A DNA stretch of 43,944 nt from Ceraceosorus guamensis. Taxonomy: Eukaryota > Basidiomycota > Exobasidiomycetes > Ceraceosorales > Ceraceosoraceae. The notes beneath the pieces were generated by a model. That model was given only the letters and a program-made list of their open reading frames with translations, did not search any database and had not been told where the DNA came from. Positions 1 through 11,850 of this stretch are shown piece by piece; the stretch's first letter is position 1, and the number at the start of each line of letters is the position of its first letter. Where the stretch lies: the NCBI RefSeq assembly GCF_003144195.1, contig NW_020290106.1, forward strand, positions 2,505 through 46,448, read 5' to 3'. A program made the position numbers and the translations under genes.

Positions 1-3000
1 GGGGGGGGGGGGGGGGGGTGCGCTTTGTGCGCTGTCTCCTGGCATGTCTCTCCAGCGTCACGTGATTTAGATGTCACGTGCTCGAGCCACAGGGAAAGCA
101 GATGCTGTCCTCTTGGCTAAATATCCACAATCCAAGGCAAGGGAGGTCTGATAGAGGCTAGTGGCTAGGCATTCGCACTGATATCTTGACCTTTAGCTGT
201 GTCAAGCAGGTGCACGATGGCATGTCAGGTGCCCACAACCTCTCTGTCAAGCTTGGGTGTCCGGGTCATTTGCTGACACCGCGACGCGACGCACGCGCGC
301 GTCAGTACACTTGACTCTTGCTTGACTCAAGACTAACTACCACTGTGGCTGGCATCGGCCGAAGTTCAATCTGCTACACCTCCATACAACAAATGATCCA
401 GCCAGGGGTCGGCTCCTCGAAGCCTTGTTCGCGTGCCTCACGATTCATCAATCGCGATGGGGGCGTTTTGTGGACAAAAACCTTTACTAGACAGAGGTCC
501 ATGTAGGACATTTGTACTCAAGACTCGGCGAGCGTGTGCTTGGCACTTGTGCCGGATGGCGGACGAAGCGGCCGATGCAATGCCTCACCCATGCTAGGCG
601 GTCTTTCAGGCTTTATAGCTGTGCATGATTCCACCCGAGCCCGCCTTCGTTACTTGCGCTGCACTCAACGCCACGGCGACATGCTCTGAGTGAAATCTGA
701 CATTCTTATTAGGCTGTCAAGATTACAAAAGGATGGCCTCCTTGACGAGGCTGGCATCGCGATGCCTGCCATGTCTTCCACCATCTCCCCGTCTCTCATC
801 AACCTTCATCAATCCCAAGCGCCACGGACTCTTCCAGTGATAGCCTTCTCTTCGAGTTTGCCGTACCCCAACCGCTTCTACAGTCCTGAGTTGCGAATCG
901 CATGTGCATCGGAACACCGGCAAGTCGATAGCCTTCACCTGCCTCGAGCGACGTAGATTGTCCTCGAATGATCTGAGACGCAATTTGTGTCCTGCCATGA
1001 AGCAAACCCTTCCCGAATCTTCTACCAATATTTCGATACGCTCCACAGCAACGTAGTATCGCACCGCCTTCTTCGCGTAGAGCACCACAACAAGCTCTCG
1101 CATCCGAAGCGGTCATGACCTGCCAAGCTCACTCACACTTACGACTGCGGTGAGGACAGGCGGACGGACGGCGAGCAGCGTGTACACTCAGTCTCGCGTT
1201 GGGAGGATGCCGTGGCATACGCTCCGCTACATCCACTGCATTCTGAAAATGGAGTGGCGAGGGATGCTCGAATGGCGCCAAGAAGCGGCTCAATGACCCA
1301 TCCCACGCTAACAACCTGAGCAATCTGTGCTCCGCTCAAGAGCAGGACGGGGCTGAACTTGCCCGACCCGTTATGACCCGATGCGTGGGAGTGCTACACA
1401 ATTTCGGCGTGAGTCAAGAGTAGAGACCAAGCAGGGTTCCATTCACGGCCGAGACCCATTCCCCGCTCAGAAGCCACTCTCATAGCACCAAGCTACTTCG
1501 ACCGAACCCGATCGTTGCACATCACGACCGAAGGATGATGAAGAGCATGCCTATTTTCTGGCACGTCCCAAGAAGAGCCGCAGCAGACAAGCTTTCGCTC
1601 TTGTCCTGCAGCTGGTTGAACCCTGCTGCGAGGATGCCTGCATGGCGTAGGCAGGGCCCGACAGCGGGCCTACTTTAACAGAGCAGCTTGCGTGGGGCCC
1701 CGCAAGCATTCGCGTCGGTCGAGCTGTTGCCCTAGTGCAGTGTACCTGCAGCACACGCGCGCCTTAATTACGAGGTGGGGCGCGCCAAGACTTTTCCAAA
1801 TGCGCACTACTCCATCCCCGCGCGACACTCCATCTCACCCGTGCATGCAGCCACTCTGTCCGTTGGTCTTCTTTACTGTGGTACGCACATGATGTGCACT
1901 TTCGCAGCCATTCTTTCTACGTCTCTCCTTCGATCCGGCTGAGACTGCTGTTGGAAGTGCGATGCCCTCGATGCGGAGAAGCATGACACCAGCAATCTTG
2001 AATCCTTGGCACGGAAAAGTCGCGAGCGAAATCACCACCACAGCTTGTCCACGCCGCCGTGACCATGGCAAGGATGCTGGTTGAACAGCACACGAGGGCA
2101 GGGGTGCCTTACTTGCAGACGTTCTCATCATCACTCATGGCCAAAAAGGCTCAAGACTGCAAGCGTCGGAAGGTATCGAAACACTACTTTTGAACTCCGC
2201 ATTGTGCGATCTAGGGCGGCCGGCAAAACGTTCTCGCCGATCTCGCCGTCTCCACAACATCCCTGCGGACCGGACCGCTCGGAGCGTCACTTCTCATCCG
2301 CTTCAAGCGCTTTTGCTTAGGCAATGATGAGCTCACCCCCCTGCACTCAAGGAAGCGATCGGAGAAATGGCGCAAGGCAAGAGATGTTCTTGGCACCATC
2401 ATGTGCTGAGCGACGATTCGAACGCCCCAACTTTTCGTCTCGACGCGCGTACGCAAGCTCGTGTTTCTACACCTGGCGTCCCGACTTGGCATGCGGTTCC
2501 TTTGCAAGCCCGCGACATCCTCTCCGAGACGCAGCTTATCAGTGAGGAGGTCAGACAGCATGCAGAGCGTCTTCGTGATGTTCGTATACCTGCCGCTTCA
2601 AGCATCGTGTTGCGATCATGTACGTCAAACTCTTCTGACTGCACGTCACGGTTCACGATTGTGATCGCGAGTCGATCGCCGCCAGCATCGACTCACAACC
2701 GCGTTCGTGCGAGCTCGTCCATGTCCACATAGGTCGAACGAGTGCATATGGGCTCGTGTGGCTGCGCTTGCATCTCGCTCATGCTAGCATGCACCCTCGA
2801 CACTTTAGCCGGATCTGCAGTCTTATCTGCATGGTGCAGCTGTTGTGCTCGGACCCCTCGTCGCAACAAAGAGAAGGCCAGCGCTTTTTAGCTCAGACGA
2901 TTGCCTTTTTGGCATTGCCCCAGCCTAAGAGAAGAGGCTGGAACATCTCGGTGGATGGACAAGGCAAAAGAGAGCAGCAAGACCTTGCTGTCCTGCCGCT

Positions 3001-4619
3001 GTGGACCATTTCATGTTTGTCGTTGCTATGCTCGTCGGGGCGCACGAAAATGGCGAAAGCTGCTGCTTGATGGCCAGCACACGCACGGAGCGAGCATCGT
3101 CGGTCTAACCTCTCCAACTGCAGCAGGACGACTGAAAGACTGACGACTACAGTCTGGCGTGCTGTCTTTAGTTGTCCGTACCATAAAGGCAAAAGCGGAG
3201 TACATGCGTGCAGGCCGGCAATGCATGCTTTGCCACATGATGCTGCAGTATGCCGGCCGCCACCCAAGACGAATTAGTCCGAGTCAAACGGCTCGCGCCT
3301 TCAATTAGTCGTGGCCCGCACAAGCCGACCGCGGTGACCTATAGCTGCTGATGAAGAGGAGCACTTCAAATCGTGAAGTGGGCGTACAATTCAAGCGTCG
3401 AGCTTCTCACAGGTATACGCACTATACTGGGCGTTGTACGGTCCTTGCACGGACGCAGCAGCAGACGTACACCCACGACTCTTGATCGGCACAGATGTGC
3501 CACGTCAGGGGAACAGGCCGACAAGCAAGTAGTAGTACAGTATACCAAAGCAGAAGGTATATGCAGCGAGTCTTACATTCTTGGCATTTTTTGTTTCACG
3601 TCTGCTGCATGGATGGGCCCGCCTCTAGTTCATCTCAAGAAGACGAATGCTGGGGCTCTCGATTGTGTGCAGATCGCGCTGCAAGCCTCCTCGTCGCAAG
3701 ACCGAGGGTGCAGCACCTATATCGGTGTCGGAACAAGCGCGCAATGGTCAGAGAGAACTCTCGACTGTGATACGCTATACACCAGCAGCATCTTGTTGCC
3801 CCAACTCGACTCTGGAGTTGATGTGGGGCAGTGGCTCTCTTATCTCTGTGCACACTCTGACTTGCATGCACCGAATCCGCGACGAGGGCCCAGATCCCTT
3901 CTGAGACAGACGAAGAGCAATGTTCGACACCGACGCCACTCGAGAGGGCTATACGCGATGACTTTGGCTTGATTGCTTCATTGCTGATCCTGCCATACGC
4001 ATGCTGCTCAACGCCTGCTCAATTAAGGCGGGCGCATACATTGGCAGCTGACACATATCGAACACATTTTGTGATTCGCACGGCCACATTGGTCCGTGAC
4101 GTGACTGCATGGCAATGCTGGCAATGGTCTGGGGTAAGCAAGTCTGCATCGGTGCGATTTGCATTCTTGGACATCGGCCCACGGCTATAACGATCGAGAG
4201 CGGGCTTTTGAACCCACCTCCGATTTCTTCCGTTCTGTCTTCCTCGATGGAGGGGAAAGGGAGGGCACTAGCCACGCCGAACGCGGCGGTCAAGCAGTAC
4301 GGGAGAGGAAGAACATGACCGCGCGAGTCGTTAGGAAGGATGCAGCCCCGTGCGCGACGCATCGCTGCAACAAGCAGTTTGACCAATCATTCGTTCCTGA
4401 ACTAATGCGATCAGGCTGTAGGAACGAGCATCAATGTGTTTGACCCTTCCGGTACGGTATCGTACCTACAGTAGTGCGTCCGTGCGCAACACAGGTGAGT
4501 GCGGGATGCATGGATCGAGACAGCGCGGAGAACCTCCGCATGGTGAATCATTCGGCCCTCCTCTCACGATCCTCGAGGCGGTAAGAGCACCTCGTATCCG
4601 CGCGCCGCAATGAAAGCCT
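1..4619. other. Gene-poor stretch, no supported gene
   Basis: The window opens with 18 consecutive G residues (1-18). Two CACGTG E-box hexamers lie at 59-64 and 75-80. Open frames occur on both strands, the longest being 3373-3972 (+, GTG-initiated, about 199 codons). None shows a recognisable domain, a signal peptide or a splice-linked extension, and several overlap in opposite frames, as expected by chance in GC-rich DNA. I see no RNA gene or intact mobile element. Confidence 0.5.
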
Positions 4620-4625
4620 TATAAA
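4620..4625 (+). promoter_or_regulatory. TATA box of the MFS permease gene
   Basis: TATAAA lies 171 bp upstream of the permease ATG at 4796. It is followed by a long pyrimidine-rich tract (about 4660-4790), a common leader feature of fungal genes. The assignment rests on position and sequence only. Confidence 0.5.
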
Positions 4626-4795
4626 GCTGCCGTTTTGCTCCCCCCTCGTTTCAATCGCTGTTTCCCCGTGTCACTACACTCATCTGGCCCTTCTCGTATC
4701 TCCCTTCCCTCTCCCCTCTCACCGCCACCCCACTTCTTTCTTCCCCACCTTCGCCTCCCAACTTTCCCTCCGACACCCACAGCCATCGAGGCAAC

Positions 4796-6584
4796 ATGGA
4801 CACGGTGCAAGTGCTGCCTCGCGCCCAGCGCACATCGATCGACTCCAAATCGTCCAAGAAGACGTCGGACCTGGTCACCAAGACTTCGGACCTCGATGCT
4901 TTGAGCCAATCGGAGAAGAGCGTGGCAGCTGGACCTTCCATCGCAAAGCAGCTCGAAGGTCAAGGCGAAGTGCAGTTGGACTACTCTGGCTTTGCTCAAA
5001 AGACTGACCCAAAGGAAAAGGCGCTCGTACGCAAGATGGACGTGCGCATCATGATTAGTCTGTGGAGCCTTTACATCCTCAACTATTTGGACAGGTAAGT
5101 CTTGATGCGACCCCAACGCGGCCTTGTGCAGGGATATGGGTCAGCTCACGCTCATCTGCCTACTCTTCCAGAAACGCCATCGCTCTTGCTCGCTTGAACG
5201 ACCTGGAAGAAGATCTCGGCATGACGGACACTCAGTATCAGCTCGCCGTCTCCATCCTCTTCATCGGCTACGTGCTATTCGGCATTCCTTCCAACATGAT
5301 CGTCAGCCGAATGAAGAAAAATGTTCCCACTTTCATGGTGGGCACCATGATGCTCTGGGCCGTGCTCAGTATCTGCACAGCTTTCGTCAAGAATGCAGCA
5401 GGTCTCTACGCCGTCCGCTTCTTCTTGGGTGTTGTCGAGGGTGAGCCGCCTTTCTAGCTGGCCCTTGCATTGGCTGGCTGCATTGCACCGCACAGTGGAA
5501 CGCTGCTCATGCATGTCCCTGCCTACTGCTCTTCACAGCTCCCTACTACCCCGCAGCCCTCTTCGTCTTGAGTCAATTCTACACGCGTACGGAGCTGGCC
5601 ACGCGCATCAGCATTCTGTACACCGGCAATGTTCTCGCCACTGCCTTTGCTGGTCTTATCGCCGCAGCAGTCTTCGAAATGGACGGCTTGATGGGCTACG
5701 CAGGCTGGAAATGGTTGTTCATCATCCAAGGCAGCATCACTGGCGTAGTCGCTCTGTGCGCTTGGCCATGGCTGCCCGCGACACCCAGCACCACTCGCTG
5801 GCTGAATCCCGAGGAGCGCGAGCTCGCAGCTTCTCGCATGTTGCGCGACAAGGTCGATGAAGGCCCAGAAGGTACGGCATTGGATGGTCTGAAGCAAGCG
5901 GTCAAGGATCCTCGCGCTTGGGTCTTCGTTCTCATGCAAACGCTCCACCTCGCCGCCAATGGCTTCAAGAACTTTTTCCCATCCGTCGTGCAGACGCTGG
6001 GCTTTGGACGAACCATCACCTTGGTGCTCACCTGCCCACCTTACCTCATAGCCGCTGCCGTCTCCGTCGCCTTTTCCATCTCTTCGGGCAGAATGAATGA
6101 ACGGTGAGTTTTGCAAGGCGTGTGGGCGAAATTGACCGCGTCTTGGGAGGCCACCAGCTTACGGTCGACCGACGATGCTTTGCGACTCAGCACTTGGCAC
6201 TTGACCGCCTGCAAGACCATCGCGACTATCGGCTTCGTGACTGCTGCAGCCACGCTCAACACTGCTGGTCGTTACGTCGCCATGATCATCTTCTGCTCGG
6301 GCACCTACGTGGCCAACTCGATCATTCTAGGCTGGGCCTCTACAGTATGCAATCAGACGAAGGAGAAGAAAGCGGTGGTCATCTCCATGATGGTCTCTGC
6401 CTCTAATGCCAGTTTCATCTACACGCCATTCTTGTTTCGAGATCAGGACAAACCTAGATACGCATTGGCCATGGGCGCCATGGCTGGTTTCAGCATACTC
6501 TGCGCAGCTACGGCTTGGTCCATGAAGTTCATTCTCATCAAGCAGAACAGAACCTTGGATGCTACTACGCGCTATCCTTACTAG
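4796..6584 (+). CDS. MFS permease, allantoate/nicotinate (anion:cation symporter) family
   Basis: Plasma-membrane proton symporter for a small organic anion or vitamin, of the Dal5/Tna1/Fen2 type. The substrate cannot be read from the sequence. Four exons are inferred: 4796-5094, 5172-5440, 5539-6103 and 6191-6584, giving 508 residues, normal for the family. Splice junctions restore the family signature LNYLDRNAIALARL at the first membrane helix, then GIPSNMIVSRM and VVEAPYYPAALFVLSQFYTR in the first half. GRMNERTWH follows in the central cytoplasmic loop. The N-terminal 80 residues are hydrophilic and Ser/Lys-rich, as expected for a cytosolic tail. All introns are short (77, 98 and 87 nt) with GTRAGT donors. 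The final 125 bp, including the stop codon, are repeated immediately downstream; the first stop makes the second copy untranslated. Family assignment is firm, substrate unknown. Confidence 0.93.
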
Positions 6585-6722
6585 GTCTCCTCTCTCCGGG
6601 CGCCATGGCTGGTTTCAGCATACTCTGCGCAGCTACGGCTTGGTCCATGAAATTCATTCTCATCAAGCAGAACATAACCTTGGATGCCACTGCGCGCTAT
6701 CTTTACTAGGTCTCCTCTCTCC
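6473..6722 (+). repeat. Tandem duplication (2 x 125 bp) of the permease 3' end
   Basis: Positions 6473-6597 (last helix, C-terminal tail, stop codon and a few 3' bases) are repeated directly at 6598-6722. I count about five substitutions between the copies, roughly 4% divergence. The second copy keeps an open frame ending in its own stop but lies behind the first stop. Confidence 0.95.
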
Positions 6723-7555
6723 GTCCCAGTCCCCGCATTCCAAAGACAAGGGAACGTTCCCTGTACTGATCACAGAAATTTTTGGAAGCCTTTTCATGAC
6801 GTAAGTGTCGGTCACATGCCTTCCTGACGCCCCTCTCACCTCGCCCTCTATACGATTCTGTCACGCACCTTGACCCTCATCTGTACGACTTGTCCCCGCC
6901 CAAATGTATAGCCCCAGAATTGAAGCCATACTTGGAACCTGCATGGGTGGTAGAAGGACGAAAGTGCTCCAAGGGCGTGATGTGGTCTGACCTGACCTCA
7001 CCAGCTTCGTTGGTGAGGCCGACTAGGCTGATTCGTTCGTTCGCTGGTGCAGCACGGCAGGATGGATGGGTCGCTGTTCATCGAGCAAGAGCTAAATCGC
7101 TGCACCGATAGCGAGTACAAGTCGACTCATCGCTTCGCAGCTCCTTCTACTCGAGAAGACGGGGGCAACGCACCCGAAAAGTTTTGGTCACCAGTGTTCC
7201 TGAACCACTCTCGCCGAGCTCGGGCGCAGGCAGGCCGTCTCTAGCGTCGTGGAAACGTTACGGTGCTTCATTTTGGGCGTCATCTTTGAAATTCTCGAGC
7301 CCGCGTCTGTATGAAATACATGGAGACATTGTAGCCCTCACGTGCTCAGCGCACGATGTGTCATTTTGAAGCGCTATAGAGCCATGGAAGCGTCGAACGG
7401 AAAAGTGAGGCACAACGGTGACATGAAGCAGTGACTGATTGAGAAGAAGAAATCTCGCGTCGATTCGAGTCGCGGGTGGAGAGAGGGGGGTCGATAGAGG
7501 GCATGCACGCTCGCTTACGGACAAGCGGAATGACCAGGCGGCAAGTGGTGTTCGA
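6723..7555. other. Convergent intergenic region
   Basis: Lies between the 3' ends of the permease (+) and FCP1 (-). It should hold both polyadenylation regions. No further gene or repeat is evident; the short open frames here lack supporting features. Confidence 0.5.
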
Positions 7556-10549
7556 CTAGCCCGAATTGCCGGCCTGACCTTGATCAAGACGCCTGGCAAG
7601 CGCGTCGAGCATGGCCTCTTCATCCGTGCCGGTCTCGCTGGGTGCATCGCTATGTGTAGACTCTTCCTGTTGAGTCAGAAGCTCAAACGAGGATGTCTGC
7701 GTCGAAGGATCAAGGTTGCCTGCTTGGTCGAGATGCAACCGTTGTCGCTTACCATCACCATCGTCAACTTCGGCGAAGGTCGGCCTCGCCGGGACTGGTG
7801 ATCTTTGCCGCTTCGATCTGCGCGACCAGAAGGGCAGAATTCGATTCATCAGCGCTGCCGACGCTCTGCGAGCCTCATTTGCGTATCTCACCTCGGTTGA
7901 GTCGGCGGAGTAGGGCCATCATTCCAATCAGGAGCATTGTGCGGAGCACCTTCCTCCGCCGTCCTGTCATTCTCGTTGGCGTCGTAATCGTCTCTATCCT
8001 CATCATCATTCTCATCCTCCCCTTCGTCATCGCCGTCAGCCAAGAATGCGTCCACTTCCTCATCAGCTGCGCTCCAGTCCATGCCATTGCCAAAGCCCGC
8101 AAAGCTGGACAGGTCAGCTTGATCTTCTGACAGCACGGGCTGGTCGTTGCGAGGAGTCGAACCTTCTTGAGGTGGCGGCGCTCCAACGGTCGTCCTTCTG
8201 CTCTCAGCTCCCTCGCCGTTGATCTGCATGTCAGCCTGCTAGGAGGGAGTGAAGCGCGTTAGTCCAAGATTCGTGCCCTAGCTTTCCGCCATCCCTCACG
8301 CACAGGCTTTTCGTCAACATAGAGGTACGGCTCTTCTGACAATTTCTCCCATGCATTGATGCTGTCCTGGATCCAAGCAGCCCACACAATCTTAACGCCC
8401 TTGAGTCTTTGAGCCTCTCTGACTTTGGCTGTGCCGGGCTGGATCAAAGGCGACGCTCGCACATCAGATCATTTTCCGGACTATCAAGACCTCGGCGTCT
8501 CACCTTGGCTATGACGAGGTGCGTCATGTCCGAGGTGACGTTGGCGCTGCATTGAGCGCCAAATTCTCCTGCTTGCCTCCACAGATGAGATCTGCAACGG
8601 GCAGCTCAGGATCAATTTTCTGTTTTTCGATTTCCTTGTGCGTCAGGACTCTGACTCACAACTCTGGCGAGTAGCCTTGAGGAACAATACCAGAAAAGAC
8701 AACAGAGATGCCTGCGAGTACTCGTCGCTTGATCGTCGAGATCAAATGCTGCGTCGGAAAGGGGCTTGCTAAGTCTCAGGCATGAGCGTGCGTTCTGCCA
8801 ATCTTTCACTCACAGAGACGTGCGGTTTGATGGCATTCTCGTTGGCATTAGCGTTATAATGATCCCATCGCTGAAACCAACTATCGTGGATCTCATTCAA
8901 AATCTAGCAAGAGCGCGGAGCAAGTCAGCATTTAGCAATTGCCTCGCGCATTGATTGATGAGCGCTCACAGTTTGGATTCTGACCAGCTCGTTGTCGTCA
9001 TCTCGTAGCACAGCGTGCTGGTGAGGAGGAGGTGACGATGTCGGGGGTGCAGTGTCTGCACGCTTGTGGTTGGCACCCTCTTCGGAGGTTGTGTTAGGGG
9101 TTGTCTCAGTACTGGCTGCTTGAATGGTAGGAGCCTCGACTGCGGTTGGTTGCGTAGTCGACGAAGTCCCGCTGGATCCTTCAACAGACGCAGCGCCGCT
9201 CTCATGTGAGCTGTCCTGCAGTGCTGTGGGCGATGCGGTTTCTTCAGCAGCTGCAACCTTCTCGTCGAGCGCCTCTTGCATCCGAGCCAAAGGTCTCGCA
9301 TCCAATACCTCAGCAACTGCCACTTTTTGTGACTCTGTGGCTTTCGTCCGCGCTTCGTCATTGTCTGCTTGTTCCTGTTCGGCTATGGAGCGCCTTCGCT
9401 GTGATGCTATCCCGTCGGTAGATGTCTGCAAGCTCGCGCTGCTCCCGTCTTTGCCATTGGACGTGTCTGCACTTGAGGCTGGTGACGACTTGGCTTGGGT
9501 GGATGATTCTGGAGATGGAGGTCCGTCTGTGGACGAGGCGGGCGCCTTGGGTAGAAAGGTAGCATTGATGTCGCCGATGCCGACAAAGAAGTCGTCTAGA
9601 GTGGAGTGCGCAGTATTCTCAGGGACATCTGTCATTCGCACTTCGCACCATGCCTACTCACAAGGTCTGACATTTACCAGATTGGGACTCCAGCTCCACA
9701 CGTCAGCCCTGTCGTCAATAATGACGACCATGCTCGTGTCCATCGGAAACAATCTCTTCAAGCTCTTCTGTACCAAGCTGCCGTTTTCATCCCTCGACAA
9801 GATCCTCGAGCCGAACAAGCTTCCGTCGGGATCAATGATTCTGCAGACGCAGTCCGCATACGACCGCGTGCCCATGGTGTACACGTGAAGTTCGTACTTT
9901 TCGCTCAAGCTCTTGAGGATTTGTTTGGTGCCTGGGCGCAGCTTGATAAAGTACCAACATCCATCTTGCGCTGCAGCTGCTGCTGCAATGTCGGAAGCGG
10001 AGGCGATCTTGGAGCTAGATGCGGGAGCTTTGTTTGCCTCTTCTGAGCTGCTGGATTCCCCTGGCACCTCGGCGCCCACCACAGCTTTGCCGTCGGTACC
10101 TAGCAGGAAGCGGCCCACGCCTTTGAGAGCCTCGCAGTTGGGATTCGTAGGGTCAGACTGCCACTCTGCCACGGTCGGATCCACAGTCGCATGAATGACG
10201 GTTTGATCCAGATCCACAATGAGCGCGAGCTTGCGTTGCTGGAGCAACCTCTGTGTGTACTCGCTGTCCAACCTACTTGCTTCCTCATGCGTGACTCTGA
10301 GACCAGTGGTGTTGTGCATCACTGCAAATGACGTCGCTGACTGCTGCTCACTGAGGAGTTCATGGTATGCATGCAAGGTCAGAGTGAGACAACCGAGCTT
10401 GTCCGCTCAACGCTTGCCCAACATGTCGATTCTGCCGATCACCCAGTCAATGACACCTGGCCGACCGACATCGCCATCACTCACTTGTCAAGATGAGCTC
10501 CGCACAGCGCGCAGAGCCCGCCAAAGCTGGCTGGGTGAGAGCACTCCAT
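7556..10549 (-). CDS. FCP1: RNA polymerase II CTD phosphatase FCP1
   Basis: Nuclear phosphatase that dephosphorylates Ser2/Ser5 of the Pol II CTD and recycles the polymerase. Nine exons are inferred on the minus strand: 10549-10485, 10350-9662, 9595-8970, 8903-8814, 8748-8660, 8591-8504, 8438-8304, 8238-7892 and 7817-7556, about 796 residues. Visible in order are a cysteine knuckle (CSHPASFGGLCALCG), the catalytic DxDxT-type motif DLDQTVIHATVDP, the FCPH core (KLRPGTKQIL, YTMGTRSYAD, DDRADVW), VRPYDFFVGIGDIN, IKRRVLAGISVVFSGIVP opening a BRCT domain that ends near AAWIQDSINAWEKL, an acidic tail, and a terminal DEEAMLDALARRLDQ helix like the TFIIF-binding tail. The protein 5' end is uncertain. 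The ATG at 10549 omits most of the lipoyl-like domain usual before the knuckle, and an extra upstream exon near 10560-10700 is possible. Serine/alanine-rich linkers surround the core. Confidence 0.9.
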
Positions 10550-11850
10550 GTCCGTTTGGCGGGGTTTTTCGGAGATGTCGTGGCTGCAGCTGATGTAGAA
10601 GGGGCGGGCTGCGAGGTGATTGAATGCTTGGTTCGTGAGCAGCTGTTCACCCGGCGCTAGTTTGATCTATCCCGATCTGTCGTGGCAGAGCCAATGCATG
10701 GTTCGGGCCCGCTCTGCCACACTTGCTCCAGTCGATGAACGCGGTAGCGCCAGGGTTGGAGATGGTCAGAGAGCGCAACAGACGACTTGCGAGTCCTGCG
10801 CGCAGCTCTTCGGCTGCAGTCGTGGCGCCCTTCGAGGAGCGAATGCAATTAAGTGATTGCTTTGCGTTCTTGAAGAAATGAAACGAGTCACAATTGGGCC
10901 ACGCAAGCGATGGAGAGCTGGCAAAAGTCGTAGTGTCTGACGAGGATGCGTGCCTGCTTTAGCTCGACGTTCACAATCGTGAATTGCTAGAGAGCAATCA
11001 CAAATGTCAAGAATCACGCAGCAGTCACAGTCGTGAGTGGTGTTACAGTATAAAGTCCTATAGCCTTGAGACGGTCCGCGGTTGGAGCGAGATTTGTCGC
11101 AGCGCTGATGCACCACTCGATCGGCGCTATAGAAATAGGCAGGCGTATACCGTACGCGCGCGCGCGTGAGTCGCGAAGTGTGAGTCTTGCCGCGTGAGAA
11201 GTGCGTCTTGAATCCCAGACCGAGCGCGACCCATTTTCAGTCATTGAATCAAAAATCACATTTTCAATTACAGTCAGGCATCTTCAATATTGAATATTGA
11301 CGACAAGTTACAACTCCGGATAAAAATTCAAGGTGCGATGATGAATTCGAATTCTGCTTCTGGGGGGGATCAAAATCGAGCTTATGCTCGGGTACCTTCC
11401 GCGGACTTAAGAATCAAGAATGTCAACACCCGCGAATCCTTGCAATCTCGAATGCGCTCGCCCAAAAGAATCAGCGGCTCATCACGCAGTCAACTCCTCA
11501 AACACCATCTACGCGCCACTTGATCCATGACTGACGGCTGAATCTCTCCACATTTTGGTCACTCCCTGAGGAGGCAGCCTCTTGGTCAAATTGTACAAGT
11601 TGAGAAGTCGGCGCTCGCACATTCAATCGAGATCAACAACTAAGCAACCTGATACACCGCCTGCGAGTCCTTTGACTGCGCCGTGTCGTGATACTACCAC
11701 CATCCAGCTCGCTTCTAGTCGGCCATCGCGGCGCAAAACTGCAGCACGTCTGACCAAGGTCCTCTAGAGCGCTCTGGATCTCGAGACAGACTATTCACAG
11801 GCTCTTCTCGACTTCCCTTCATCGCCCACGCCAGCTGGGAAGTATCGAAG
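10550..11850. other. Divergent promoter region between FCP1 and YTH1
   Basis: Separates the 5' ends of FCP1 (-) and YTH1 (+). It contains an alternating CG tract near 11154-11166, a perfect 10-bp palindrome TCAATATTGA at 11284-11293 and several TCACGA/AATCA-like words. The FCP1-proximal 150 bp may include an undetected first exon. No other gene is supported. Confidence 0.45.

Noticed and set aside
3373-3972. 199-codon ORF in the left gene-poor region
   Set aside because: Starts with GTG, overlaps other open frames, and has no domain, secretion signal or splice support.
7866-7891. Apparent 26-nt intron between the last two FCP1 exons
   Set aside because: The same GTGAGA donor joined to the CGCAG ending at 7818 gives a normal 74-nt intron with a CTGAT branch-like site, in the right phase.
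9629-9661. Apparent 33-nt intron in FCP1
   Set aside because: Using the CTCTAG acceptor instead gives a 66-nt intron and exactly restores the conserved VRPYDFFVGIGDIN.
9124-9888. 254-codon plus-strand ORF
   Set aside because: Antisense to FCP1 exons with clear family motifs; its serine/alanine bias mirrors the low-complexity FCP1 linker.
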